This document shows, piece after piece, positions 46,662 to 54,668 of a stretch of DNA of 64,000 nt (positions are counted from its first letter, which is position 1; each line of letters starts with the position of its first letter). Source of the stretch: Sansalvadorimonas sp965243775 (GTDB lineage: Bacteria > Pseudomonadota > Gammaproteobacteria > Pseudomonadales > Endozoicomonadaceae); contig CBDEWF010000086.1 in assembly GCA_965243775.1 (NCBI GenBank), positions 62,001-126,000 of the forward strand, in the 5' to 3' direction. A program made the translations under genes and the position numbers. Under the pieces are notes generated by a model. The model was given only the letters and a program-made list of their open reading frames with translations, made no database searches and was not told where the DNA came from.

Positions 46662-48593
46662 ATGATCAGGTTAAATCAAGTTAGTTTATTACGGGGTGGC
46701 AAGAAGCTGCTGGTCAACAGCAACCTTGTCATACACCCAGGCCAAAAAGTCGGTCTTACTGGTGTTAACGGCTCAGGAAAATCATCATTCTTTGCTCTGC
46801 TACTGGGTGAAGCTCATGCTGACAACGGCGATGTATCCATACCCGAGAGCTGGCGTATTGCTCATATGGCTCAGGAAGTAGAAGCCCTGGATCGCTCTGC
46901 GGTGGACTATGTTCTGGATGGCGATGAGCAACTGCGCCGTATAGAAACAGAGTTATACGATGCTGAGCAGAGCGGGGATGATCACGCCCTGGCGCGTTTA
47001 CATGCGGAATACGAAGCGCATCATGGCTATACCGCACGTTCACGAGCCGAACAGCTGCTGCACGGACTTGGCTTTCACCAAAAGCAGGTAGAAGACAGTG
47101 TCAGGGAGTTTTCTGGTGGCTGGAGAATGCGCCTAAACCTTGCCAAAACGCTGATGTGCCCGTCTGACCTTATGCTATTGGACGAACCCACCAACCACCT
47201 GGATATGGATGCCATCCTCTGGCTGGAAGAGTGGCTGCAGCGCTATCCGGGCACCTTGATTCTTATATCTCATGACCGGGATTTCCTTGATCGGGTCATC
47301 GACGGCATTGCCCATATTGAACAACAGGCCATCACCCTTTATCGCGGTAACTACACCGCCTTTGAAAGAATCCGTGCGGAAAGGCTTGCTCAACAGCAGG
47401 CCATCCATGACAAGCAGGTTCGTGAACAGGAAAGACTGACCCGGTTTATTGAGCGCTTTCGGGCCAAAGCCACCAAGGCCAAGCAGGCACAGAGTCGTAT
47501 CAAGGCCTTGGCACGTATGGAAACAGTCGCACCAGCTCATGTTGACTCACAGTTTCGATTCACCTTTCCGGCAGCCAAGAAGATGTCTCATCCCCTCTTG
47601 ACCATGCGCAAGGCATCTCTGGGGTATGACAAGCCACTGCTGAAAAATGTTGTTATGACTCTGCAGCCAGGGGATACCATTGGCTTACTGGGTCCTAACG
47701 GGGCCGGCAAGTCTACCCTGATGAAATCTCTCGCTGGCGAGTTAAAGATGCTGTCTGGTGAAACGTCCCAGGGAGAACACCTGAAAGTTGGATACTTTGC
47801 ACAGCATCAGCTGGAAGCCCTGGATCAGGATGCTGATCCAACCACTCATATTCAGCGCCTGTCTCCCTCTGCCCGAGAACAGGAAATCAGGGATTTCCTG
47901 GGTTCCTTTGGCTTCCACGGCGAGAAAGCCGACGAAAAAGTCAGCTCTTTTTCTGGAGGTGAACAAGCTCGCCTTGCCCTGGCTATTATCGCCTGGCAAA
48001 AGCCTAACCTGCTTCTGCTTGATGAACCGACTAACCACCTTGACTTGGAAATGCGGCATGCCCTGACCATGGCTCTTCAGGAGTTCGAAGGTGCCATGGT
48101 GCTGGTATCCCACGACAGACATATGCTGCGCTATACCGTTGATAACCTCTATCTGGTTCATGATGGCTCTGTAGAGCCTTACGAGGGTGATCTTGATGGT
48201 TATACGGCCTGGCTTGCCCAGCAGAAGCGGGAAGAAGCCAGCGCGGCTTCTTCCCCCTCTCAGAATGACAGGGATCGCATTACAGCTCAGGACCGCAAGA
48301 ATCAGAAGCGCCTTGAAGCAGAGCTGCGTAAGAAGCTACGACCATTTCGCCAGGCCGTTGAAAAGCTCGAGAAGAAAATGGAAAAGGCCCAGTTACAGCT
48401 TGGCGAGCTGGAAGATCAGCTGAGCGACTCTTCTCTTTACGAGGAGTCCGCCAGAATCAAGCTAAAAGAGCTGCTGGATCAACAGGCCAGGCTAGTGCAG
48501 GAATCCAACAGCATTGAAGAGCAGTGGCTGCTGGCTTCTGAAGAGCTGGAAGATGCTGAAGCTGAACTGGAACAACTGAGATCAACCCTGTAA
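46662..48593 (+). CDS. yheS: ABC-F family ATPase (YheS-like)
   Basis: I start at MIRLNQVSLLRGGKK, giving 643 residues, close to E. coli YheS. Two ABC domains occur without membrane helices: Walker A GVNGSGKSS and GPNGAGKST, signatures FSGGWRMRL and FSGGEQARL, Walker B LMLLDEPTNHLD and LLLLDEPTNHLD. The linker between them (about 230-310) is highly basic, and a C-terminal coiled coil (about 530-640) ends the protein. ABC-F proteins act on the ribosome. The position after the histone-like gene matches the Pseudomonas algP neighbourhood. Confidence 0.92.
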   Translation: MIRLNQVSLLRGGKKLLVNSNLVIHPGQKVGLTGVNGSGKSSFFALLLGEAHADNGDVSIPESWRIAHMAQEVEALDRSAVDYVLDGDEQLRRIETELYDAEQSGDDHALARLHAEYEAHHGYTARSRAEQLLHGLGFHQKQVEDSVREFSGGWRMRLNLAKTLMCPSDLMLLDEPTNHLDMDAILWLEEWLQRYPGTLILISHDRDFLDRVIDGIAHIEQQAITLYRGNYTAFERIRAERLAQQQAIHDKQVREQERLTRFIERFRAKATKAKQAQSRIKALARMETVAPAHVDSQFRFTFPAAKKMSHPLLTMRKASLGYDKPLLKNVVMTLQPGDTIGLLGPNGAGKSTLMKSLAGELKMLSGETSQGEHLKVGYFAQHQLEALDQDADPTTHIQRLSPSAREQEIRDFLGSFGFHGEKADEKVSSFSGGEQARLALAIIAWQKPNLLLLDEPTNHLDLEMRHALTMALQEFEGAMVLVSHDRHMLRYTVDNLYLVHDGSVEPYEGDLDGYTAWLAQQKREEASAASSPSQNDRDRITAQDRKNQKRLEAELRKKLRPFRQAVEKLEKKMEKAQLQLGELEDQLSDSSLYEESARIKLKELLDQQARLVQESNSIEEQWLLASEELEDAEAELEQLRSTL

Positions 48594-48602
48594 TCACTCC
48601 GA

Positions 48603-48643
48603 ATTATTTCCGGCAACCAATACAGGTTGCCGGAAATAATTTT
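48603..48643 (+). terminator. Terminator of the ABC-F gene
   Basis: A perfect 16-bp stem (48603-48618 and 48625-48640, ATTATTTCCGGCAACC) with a 6-nt loop, followed by TTT. Confidence 0.9.
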
Positions 48644-48985
48644 AAAAACATCGCTCTTGATAGGTATAACTGTTAATTGCCGGTTTCTGGATCATGTGCC
48701 ATATATATTCCGGCGCATCTGGTACGCGTGGATTGGACACAGCTTCACAAGAGCAGTTCCAACGAATTTGTGGTTTTTATCCGGCCATTTATACAGAATG
48801 CCTTCTACCATTCGGCAAATCTGATATTCCCACTACCAGCGTATTTCTGTTTCCATTTTTTTGGAGACAGTGGTCGTTTTTGAAATTTTGAGAGTGGGAA
48901 TGGTGGCCCTCTCAGGGAAGCACAGCCAATGCAAGCATAAGCATGGATCAGCTTTCCGGGTTCGAGTTTACTAAGGGGTTTATTC
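48644..48985 (+). other. Intergenic region upstream of brnQ, no gene seen
   Basis: About 340 bp with overlapping short frames but none with a ribosome site or recognisable protein. A short inverted repeat ATTCCCAC / GTGGGAAT occurs in the second half. It should contain the brnQ promoter. Confidence 0.5.
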
Positions 48986-50314
48986 TTGTCAGCATCTCTC
49001 AAGACAAATGACATCATTGCCATCGGTCTGATGACCTTCGCGCTGTTTCTGGGCGCAGGAAATATGATATTTCCACCCTACCTGGGCCAGGTGGCCGGCC
49101 CCGATCTCATTATTGCAACAGCAGGCTTTCTTCTGACCGGTGTTGGCATGCCCCTGCTGGGTATTATTGCCACAGCCCGCCTGGGTGGAAGTCTGAGCAG
49201 GTTTACCCAGTATCTTCCTGGCTGGGTGGCCCTGATTACCGGGCTTGTTCTCTATCTTGCCATTGGCCCCCTGTTTGCTGCCCCAAGAACAGCCATCGTA
49301 GCCTGGGAGATGAGCTTTGCCGATATGTTTCCAGAGTCGGGCAATGGTCAGATGATATACAGTGCAGTGTTTTTTGCCACTACACTCTGGCTGTCACTGT
49401 TCCCAGGTCGATTGATAGACAACATTGGTAAAATCATTACCCCAATGCTGATACTGGTTCTCGCCGCCATTGCCATTGGCGTATTCTTTTTCCCCCTGGG
49501 GCCTCTGAGTGATACAGTACCATCACTGAAAGACAGTGCTTTCTCCTGGGGATTCCAGCAGGGTTATCAGACCATGGATACCCTGGCATCCCTGGCATTT
49601 GGAATAGTTATTATTACCGCTTTGAAACAACGGGGCGTTTCCGACAGGAGTGAACTGACACGCTACACAATGACGGCAGGCATTATGGCCGCTATTGGTC
49701 TGGCGGCTGTCTATGTCATGCTGTCCATTCTGGGCGCTACCAGCCATGGAATTATTCCTGGCGCCGAAAATGGAGCTGATATTCTCAATGCCTATGTTGA
49801 AGCCCTCTACGGCAACTGGGGCTCATTCCTGCTGGGCTCTTCTATTACGCTGGCCTGCCTGACAACATCCGTAGGTCTGGCAACCGCCTGTGCAGAGTAC
49901 TTTAGCGAGAGCCTGCCGGTATTGGGCTATCGGGGCTATGTCATCCTCTGCACGCTGGTCAGCGCCTTGATTGCCAACGTTGGTTTGAATGAGCTTCTGG
50001 CCATTACTATTCCAGCCCTGTTAATTATTTACCCCGTAGCTATTGGGTTAATCCTTCTGGCACTGGTGCGGAATTATCTGCACTCTCCTGAGCGTACCTA
50101 TCAGGTCACACTTTCAGTAATCTTTCTTGTCAGTCTGATTGACGGGCTGGCTGCCAGTGGCATTGACTGGGCAAGCTTTATTGCCGAAAACGCTTTTTAC
50201 ATTCTTCCCCTGCATGATGATAGCCTTGGCTGGCTGATTCCAGGGCTTATTACTTTTGCCATATCAATATCTATCAAGCCAAAGCACTCAGCACCAGCCT
50301 CTCCCAGCGCTTGA
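48986..50314 (+). CDS. brnQ: Branched-chain amino acid transport protein (LIVCS family)
   Basis: The 442-residue protein begins at a TTG preceded by AAGGGG and has about twelve membrane helices. The start of the first helix pair, FALFLGAGNMIFPPYLGQ, is the BrnQ signature, and LAIGPLFAAPRTAIVA and PAVLLIYPVAIGLIL-like segments follow. It imports leucine, isoleucine and valine with Na+ or H+. It is a single-gene unit ending in a terminator. Confidence 0.95.
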   Translation: MSASLKTNDIIAIGLMTFALFLGAGNMIFPPYLGQVAGPDLIIATAGFLLTGVGMPLLGIIATARLGGSLSRFTQYLPGWVALITGLVLYLAIGPLFAAPRTAIVAWEMSFADMFPESGNGQMIYSAVFFATTLWLSLFPGRLIDNIGKIITPMLILVLAAIAIGVFFFPLGPLSDTVPSLKDSAFSWGFQQGYQTMDTLASLAFGIVIITALKQRGVSDRSELTRYTMTAGIMAAIGLAAVYVMLSILGATSHGIIPGAENGADILNAYVEALYGNWGSFLLGSSITLACLTTSVGLATACAEYFSESLPVLGYRGYVILCTLVSALIANVGLNELLAITIPALLIIYPVAIGLILLALVRNYLHSPERTYQVTLSVIFLVSLIDGLAASGIDWASFIAENAFYILPLHDDSLGWLIPGLITFAISISIKPKHSAPASPSA

Positions 50315-50320
50315 AAAACA

Positions 50321-50350
50321 AAAGGCCACTGATTGAACAGTGGCCTTTTT
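50321..50350. terminator. Terminator between brnQ and zapB
   Basis: AAAGGCCACTG / CAGTGGCCTTT (11 bp) with a 6-nt loop and TT after it on the plus strand and TTTTGTTTTT on the minus strand, so it can serve both convergent genes. Confidence 0.9.
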
Positions 50351-50365
50351 CAACCATGAAAACTG

Positions 50366-50581
50366 TTAAACCGTTTCTTCTTCCTGAACAGCGTCCAAAC
50401 GCCCCAGCAGCGCACCAACTTTGTCAGACCAGGACTGCAATTCATTACGCAGACTGCTATTTTCCTGCTCCAGCTTGTTTTTCGCTTCACGCAGCTCTTC
50501 CAGCTCCATACGATAGATACCAATGGTCTCAATTGCGCTTTGAATCTTTGCTTCCAGTTGGCTCAGGGATTCAATGGACAT
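50366..50581 (-). CDS. zapB: ZapB-like small coiled-coil cell-division protein
   Basis: A 71-residue protein starting MSIESLSQLEAKIQSAIET, entirely coiled-coil (heptads of Leu/Ile with Glu/Lys/Gln) and ending in acidic residues. Size and composition fit ZapB or the related small family in Pseudomonas, which associate with the FtsZ ring through ZapA. An earlier in-frame ATG (50623) exists but GAGAG and family length favour this one. Coiled coils are hard to assign by eye, so the name is tentative. Confidence 0.7.
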   Translation of the reverse strand: MSIESLSQLEAKIQSAIETIGIYRMELEELREAKNKLEQENSSLRNELQSWSDKVGALLGRLDAVQEEETV

Positions 50582-50810
50582 AATTTCATTCTCTCGGAGA
50601 AAAGTATTTTTAAACGCGCCCATATTAGGAGCTTTAGGGCACTGGAGTAAACACTATATATCTGTCGTGCATAAGAAGCTGTCTAAAAAATCATGTTGCT
50701 ACCGGCAACGGCTCCTAGCCCCGATATCCGTGACGCCGTGCGGCAGCGGGAAATAGGGCTAAAATGTCCCGCTAATGCATGTCACCAGTTAATCGGTGCG
50801 GGAGTGAACC

Positions 50811-51026
50811 ATGAAATCCGTTCCGGTTTCATCGGCCTATATTGTTTCCCACAACAATGTGGCTGATGAAGCGCTCCGAGCTTTCTATCTGTCACTGATG
50901 GTAGGGAGAAGTGTTGATGAATACCTCTCTGCAAACTCTATCCAGTTTGCTTCTCCCCAAGTCGAGAACACCTTTCTGAGTCATATTCTTGCCCTGTCCA
51001 ATTACACCCTGACCAAGGAATGCTAG
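50811..51026 (+). CDS. Small hypothetical protein (71 residues)
   Basis: A well-placed ribosome site (GGGAGTGA, 3 nt before the ATG) supports this frame. The product (MKSVPVSSAYIVSHNNVADE...) is soluble, helical and of ordinary composition. I recognise no family. Upstream, 50745-50773, is a 7-bp inverted repeat AGCGGGA / TCCCGCT; downstream is a larger inverted repeat. It stands alone between zapB and lrgB. Confidence 0.5.
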   Translation: MKSVPVSSAYIVSHNNVADEALRAFYLSLMVGRSVDEYLSANSIQFASPQVENTFLSHILALSNYTLTKEC

Positions 51027-51036
51027 TATTCGAAAA

Positions 51037-51117
51037 CAATTTGTTTGTCTGGTCGCAATCATACAGCTTGCTTATATTTCATAGGTTACAAGCCAAAGCC
51101 TCAGGACAAACAATTTG
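51037..51117. repeat. Inverted repeat with nested stem
   Basis: CAATTTGTTTGTC (51037-51049) and GACAAACAATTTG (51105-51117) pair 12 of 13, with a nested GCTTG/CAAGC stem inside. It fills the gap between the small ORF and lrgB. It may be a terminator-like RNA structure or the trace of a small element. Confidence 0.45.
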
Positions 51118-51127
51118 GAACGTTGTA

Positions 51128-51838
51128 CTAGGAGCCTTTCAGCAATTCCCAGAGCAGAGGTACTGTAAGTGCTGTCACTGCTCCAGTCAGCGCCAGCCCC
51201 AGGCTTGCAAAAGCTCCGCATACCGCTCCCGCCTCAAAGGCTCGTGCTGTCCCGGCTACGTGGGCTGTCAGACCCAGGGTAAAGCCCCGCACTGCCGGGT
51301 TATCAATTTTGAGCCTGTCCATAACAGGTGGACCCAGAACTGCACCAAACACACCAGCACATATGACTGTACCGGCCGCAACCGTTGCCAGCCCCCCCAG
51401 GTTCTCAGCAATAGCTATGGCAATTGGGGTAGTGACAGACTTGGAAGCAAGAGAAAGCAAGGTCACTTCACTGGCACCACACAACCACGCCAGCAACAGA
51501 GCAACCACAGGAGCAAAGGCTGCACCTGCAAGCAGGGTGATGACCAATGGTCGGGCATGGCTGCGGATCAGGTGCAGCTGTTGAAACAGGGGGACAGCGA
51601 GTGCCACTGTCGCCGTTCCCAGCAAGAGGGACAGCAGCCTGGTACTATTGAGATACTGATGATATTCGATTCCGGTCAGTTTCAGCATGAAAATGACCGG
51701 TATAACTGCAACAACGACAGGGTGAAGCAGGGGGAAACACCGGGAAGCCCGGTAAACTTTCAGTCCCAGCAGATAGCTTCCAGCTGTCAGGGTCAGGCTG
51801 AATAATGGGCTGCTCAGAAATTGGTGCAGGTCACTCAT
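51128..51838 (-). CDS. lrgB: LrgB/CidB family membrane protein
   Basis: From MSDLHQFLSS the protein has 236 residues with about seven to eight membrane helices. The conserved LASKSVTTPIAIAIAENLGG, VFGAVLGPPVMDRLKI and the GLTAHVAGTARAFE block identify the LrgB family. With LrgA it forms a holin/antiholin-like or metabolite transport pair. It overlaps lrgA by 8 nt, indicating coupled translation. Confidence 0.93.
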   Translation of the reverse strand: MSDLHQFLSSPLFSLTLTAGSYLLGLKVYRASRCFPLLHPVVVAVIPVIFMLKLTGIEYHQYLNSTRLLSLLLGTATVALAVPLFQQLHLIRSHARPLVITLLAGAAFAPVVALLLAWLCGASEVTLLSLASKSVTTPIAIAIAENLGGLATVAAGTVICAGVFGAVLGPPVMDRLKIDNPAVRGFTLGLTAHVAGTARAFEAGAVCGAFASLGLALTGAVTALTVPLLWELLKGS

Positions 51839-52178
51839 CACCAGCCTCACTCTTGATCAGACTGTTCATCAGCAAGGCTGTGAATACAATTGCAATCAGT
51901 GTCCCAACAGTGGTGGCTACAGCTATAGGCAGAACCTGATGTTGAATTTCAATAAGGTAATAGGCAAACCCTGTTGCCGCAGGAATTAACAACATGGCCA
52001 TATTACCAATGATGACCTGGCTGCCTTTATCAAGATCAGCAGGGACTGTCTTGATAACACAGAGCGAAACAAACAAAAGCAGCATTCCAAGAACGGGTCC
52101 CGGCAAGGGAAGCCCCAGCAGGCGGTTACCAACTTCACCCAGAGTTTGATACAGCAGAAGAATAAAAAGACCACGCAT
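51831..52178 (-). CDS. lrgA: LrgA/CidA family holin-like membrane protein
   Basis: From MRGLFILLLYQTLGEVGN the protein has 115 residues with four membrane helices and the family motif LPLPGPVLGMLLLF. It pairs with the overlapping lrgB. The frame extends 11 codons upstream, but the ATG at 52178 gives the usual family start. Roles in murein hydrolase control were shown in Staphylococcus; in proteobacteria they may move small organic acids. Confidence 0.9.
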   Translation of the reverse strand: MRGLFILLLYQTLGEVGNRLLGLPLPGPVLGMLLLFVSLCVIKTVPADLDKGSQVIIGNMAMLLIPAATGFAYYLIEIQHQVLPIAVATTVGTLIAIVFTALLMNSLIKSEAGDE

Positions 52179-52264
52179 AATGTCAGTACTTTTCACTGCC
52201 AGTAGATACAAAAATGCAGCTTACCCTAATTTAAGAGCCTGTTCATAATCTTATCGCAGGCTAC

Positions 52265-52290
52265 AAAATGCCGAATAAAAGCTGCATTTT
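52265..52290 (-). terminator. Possible terminator of dsbB
   Basis: AAAATGC / GCATTTT (7 bp) with a 12-nt loop lies 30 nt after the dsbB stop. On the minus strand four T follow within the stem and then GTAG, so it is weak. Confidence 0.4.
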
Positions 52291-52319
52291 TTAGAATGCT
52301 ATTTGAAAAATGAAATGGT

Positions 52320-52823
52320 TTATTTATAGAGCATGTGTTTGCGAACCATCTCCAGAAAACCAAACACGGTATAACAAATAAAACTGACCAGAGTCCACCC
52401 GGGAATAGTAAGACCAAGGAAGCGCCACTGCACTTCTGCACAATCACCTGTTCCACTGAACATGACATACAGCAGTTCATTCAGAGGCAGAACATCAACC
52501 AGATAATCCAGACCAGGCATACAGGCAGGAGCTTCTCCTGCGGGAAGATTTTGCAGGTAAAGCTGCCTGACAGCCAGACCGATGCCAAAAAGCCCCAGAA
52601 TGAACACGAAACGCCCATAGTTTCTCTTACCCCTGGACTGCGGGTTATGAATGGCAGCGATCAGGGTGACCAAAGCGATAGAAATAACGACTATTCTCTG
52701 GGAAATACAAAGGGGGCAGGGCTCCAGTCCAACCACATGCTGCAGGGTTAATGCTCCTCCCATTAACCCGATGGAAACCAGAAATGCGAGGAAATGGAGC
52801 ACCCTTGAGTCTGGAATAGTCAT
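52320..52823 (-). CDS. dsbB: Disulfide bond formation protein B
   Basis: The 167-residue protein has four membrane helices, the first periplasmic redox pair in GLEPCPLCISQR and the second pair Cys in APACMPG and GDCAEVQW. The CxxC next to the quinone-binding Arg (SQRIV) is typical. DsbB reoxidises DsbA and passes electrons to ubiquinone. Its position near gshA links two thiol functions; that may be chance. Confidence 0.96.
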   Translation of the reverse strand: MTIPDSRVLHFLAFLVSIGLMGGALTLQHVVGLEPCPLCISQRIVVISIALVTLIAAIHNPQSRGKRNYGRFVFILGLFGIGLAVRQLYLQNLPAGEAPACMPGLDYLVDVLPLNELLYVMFSGTGDCAEVQWRFLGLTIPGWTLVSFICYTVFGFLEMVRKHMLYK

Positions 52824-52953
52824 ATTCGTATTCGATTCCTTACCCGTTTTAATATTCTGACTGGCTTCGTTACCCTGCTGGATTGAACCGGTAGGAAATA
52901 AAACCAGTAAAACCTGTACTGCTGGCCTGGGAGCCCAGGTTCGTCAACAGAGC

Positions 52954-54537
52954 CTATGCCATTTGATCAGAAAAATACCGTTGCAGATAAGTTTCAAAAT
53001 CCTCTGTATCTTCATCTTCTCTTGCTTTCTGACCAGCAAGGGAACGCTCTGCCAGTGATTTGAAATATGCCCTGCGCTCCTGACTCCTTGGCATGTTCAG
53101 GAAAACATCTGCATATTCCCTGGATACCTGGCTGGAAAATTCCCGAAAGCTCTGCCCCTCCCTCAACAGAGAAAGAATAACAGCCGACGGGGTCAAATCT
53201 GTATCTTCCAGCTTATTGCGTTCAGCACTTACACTTTCAGTATACAGAGAACAACCATTGGTGCCATCCAGTAACTCAGCAACCGGAATCAATTGATCAA
53301 ATAACTCTATGCCCCATTCTACCAGAGATTGTTGCCGACCTTTATTGTTCAGCAGCAAGCCTGGACGCCTTCCTTCACGAACACTCAAGGTAAAATTACT
53401 GGCAATGGCATCGCACTCTTCAGAGGAGATATCCGGGCTATCCTGCAGTGCACAGAAGGTAAGAAATACATCCAGAAACCGGGACTGGGATTCATCAATA
53501 CCCAGTAACAGAAGCGGATTGATATCCAGGCTGCGTACCTCAATATATTCAACACCGCGCTGCATCAAAGCCTGAACAGGCTTTTCTTCAGGTCTGGTAA
53601 TCCGTTTCGGGCGAATGGAGCTGTAATACTCATTCTCTATCTGTAGCAGATTGGTATTTAACTGACGGTATTCACCGTTGGTACCTGTGCCGATTTTCTC
53701 ATAAGGCCCATAGCTGGAATGGGTTGCAGCCCACAGGCTGTCCACATAATTATCAAGGGTGTTATAACAGATCTGAAGATCTGCCTGGGCATTGTTACTG
53801 TACCCCAGATCACTCATCCTCAGGGAAGTCGACCAGGGCAGGTAAAGGGTTTCAGGGTCAAGCTGCTTCAATCCGTGGTTGGCCTGTTCCCTCAGAAAAC
53901 TGCTATCGACAGCCGGTGATGCACCATAGAGATAGGAGAGCAGCCAGGAATAACGGCGGAAGTTTCTGATCAGGGCAAAATAGCCGGACGACTGATAATC
54001 TTTATCCGACTGCTCACTGCCATCCACCTCTTTCAACAGCTTCCAGAACTCTTTGCTGAAAGAGAAATTATAATGAATGCCGGCAATAGTCTGCATGGTT
54101 TTGCCATAGCGCCAGGCCAGACCCTGCCGGTAGACATGCTTCATCCTGCCAATATTCGAGCTCCCATAGCGCGCAACCGGAATACTGTCATCACCATCCA
54201 GAACCGGCGGCATACTGGTTGCCCAGATTGCCTCGCCATCAGCCATGCCGTTCATGGCTTCAACATGCAGCTCCGCAAGAAATTTCAGGGCATCCTCCGG
54301 CCTGGTGTAAACCGGTGTAATAAACTCCAGAAGAGCTTCCGAGTAATCAGTGGTGATATAGGGATGGGTTAAGGCAGAGCCAAGGGAGGAGGGATGTTCT
54401 GTTGCAGCAAGGCGCTTGCCGGGTGTAACCCGCAGGCCTTCCTTTTCAATTCCGTGTGAAATCTGTTCTAGACAGGAACGGTTGCCTCCTTCTACAAACT
54501 TCCGAAGGCGATGCATAAATCTATCAGGCAAGATCAA
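52954..54537 (-). CDS. gshA: Glutamate-cysteine ligase
   Basis: The 527-residue protein matches the proteobacterial GshA class: HGIEKEGLRVTPGKRLA, TDYSEALLEFITP, SMPPVLD, RYGSSNIGRMKHVYRQGL (in part), IAGIHYNFSF and the GVEYIEVRSLDINP motif near 330. It makes gamma-glutamylcysteine, the first step of glutathione synthesis. The start is uncertain: AGGAAGGG is too close to the TTG at 54537 but well spaced for the in-frame TTG at 54531; ATG 54516 is also possible. Confidence 0.95.
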   Translation of the reverse strand: MILPDRFMHRLRKFVEGGNRSCLEQISHGIEKEGLRVTPGKRLAATEHPSSLGSALTHPYITTDYSEALLEFITPVYTRPEDALKFLAELHVEAMNGMADGEAIWATSMPPVLDGDDSIPVARYGSSNIGRMKHVYRQGLAWRYGKTMQTIAGIHYNFSFSKEFWKLLKEVDGSEQSDKDYQSSGYFALIRNFRRYSWLLSYLYGASPAVDSSFLREQANHGLKQLDPETLYLPWSTSLRMSDLGYSNNAQADLQICYNTLDNYVDSLWAATHSSYGPYEKIGTGTNGEYRQLNTNLLQIENEYYSSIRPKRITRPEEKPVQALMQRGVEYIEVRSLDINPLLLLGIDESQSRFLDVFLTFCALQDSPDISSEECDAIASNFTLSVREGRRPGLLLNNKGRQQSLVEWGIELFDQLIPVAELLDGTNGCSLYTESVSAERNKLEDTDLTPSAVILSLLREGQSFREFSSQVSREYADVFLNMPRSQERRAYFKSLAERSLAGQKAREDEDTEDFETYLQRYFSDQMA

Positions 54538-54631
54538 ACCCTTCCTCGCATGGTTTTACATTTACACAGCTACCGTAACAACACTGTAACCAAGAGAGTC
54601 ACTATACCTCGCGCCAACCAAGGCTTAAACA

Positions 54632-54654
54632 AAAGCGGCCAGAATGACCGCTTT
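54632..54654 (-). terminator. Terminator of tex
   Basis: AAAGCGG / CCGCTTT (7 bp) with a 9-nt loop, followed on the minus strand by TGTTT, starts 14 nt after the tex stop. Confidence 0.75.
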
Positions 54655-54668
54655 ATTGGTAACTCTAT

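Noticed and set aside
48694..48891. 65-codon plus-strand frame upstream of brnQ
   Set aside because: No ribosome site and unusual aromatic-rich composition; overlapping frames of similar length exist.
51020..51805. 261-codon plus-strand frame
   Set aside because: Antisense to lrgB, which has clear family motifs; composition is His/Gln/Cys-rich as expected for a shadow frame.
52233..52260. GAGCCTGTTCATAAT-like sequence resembling an IS end
   Set aside because: No partner inverted repeat or transposase fragment nearby; only a 6-bp stem is present.
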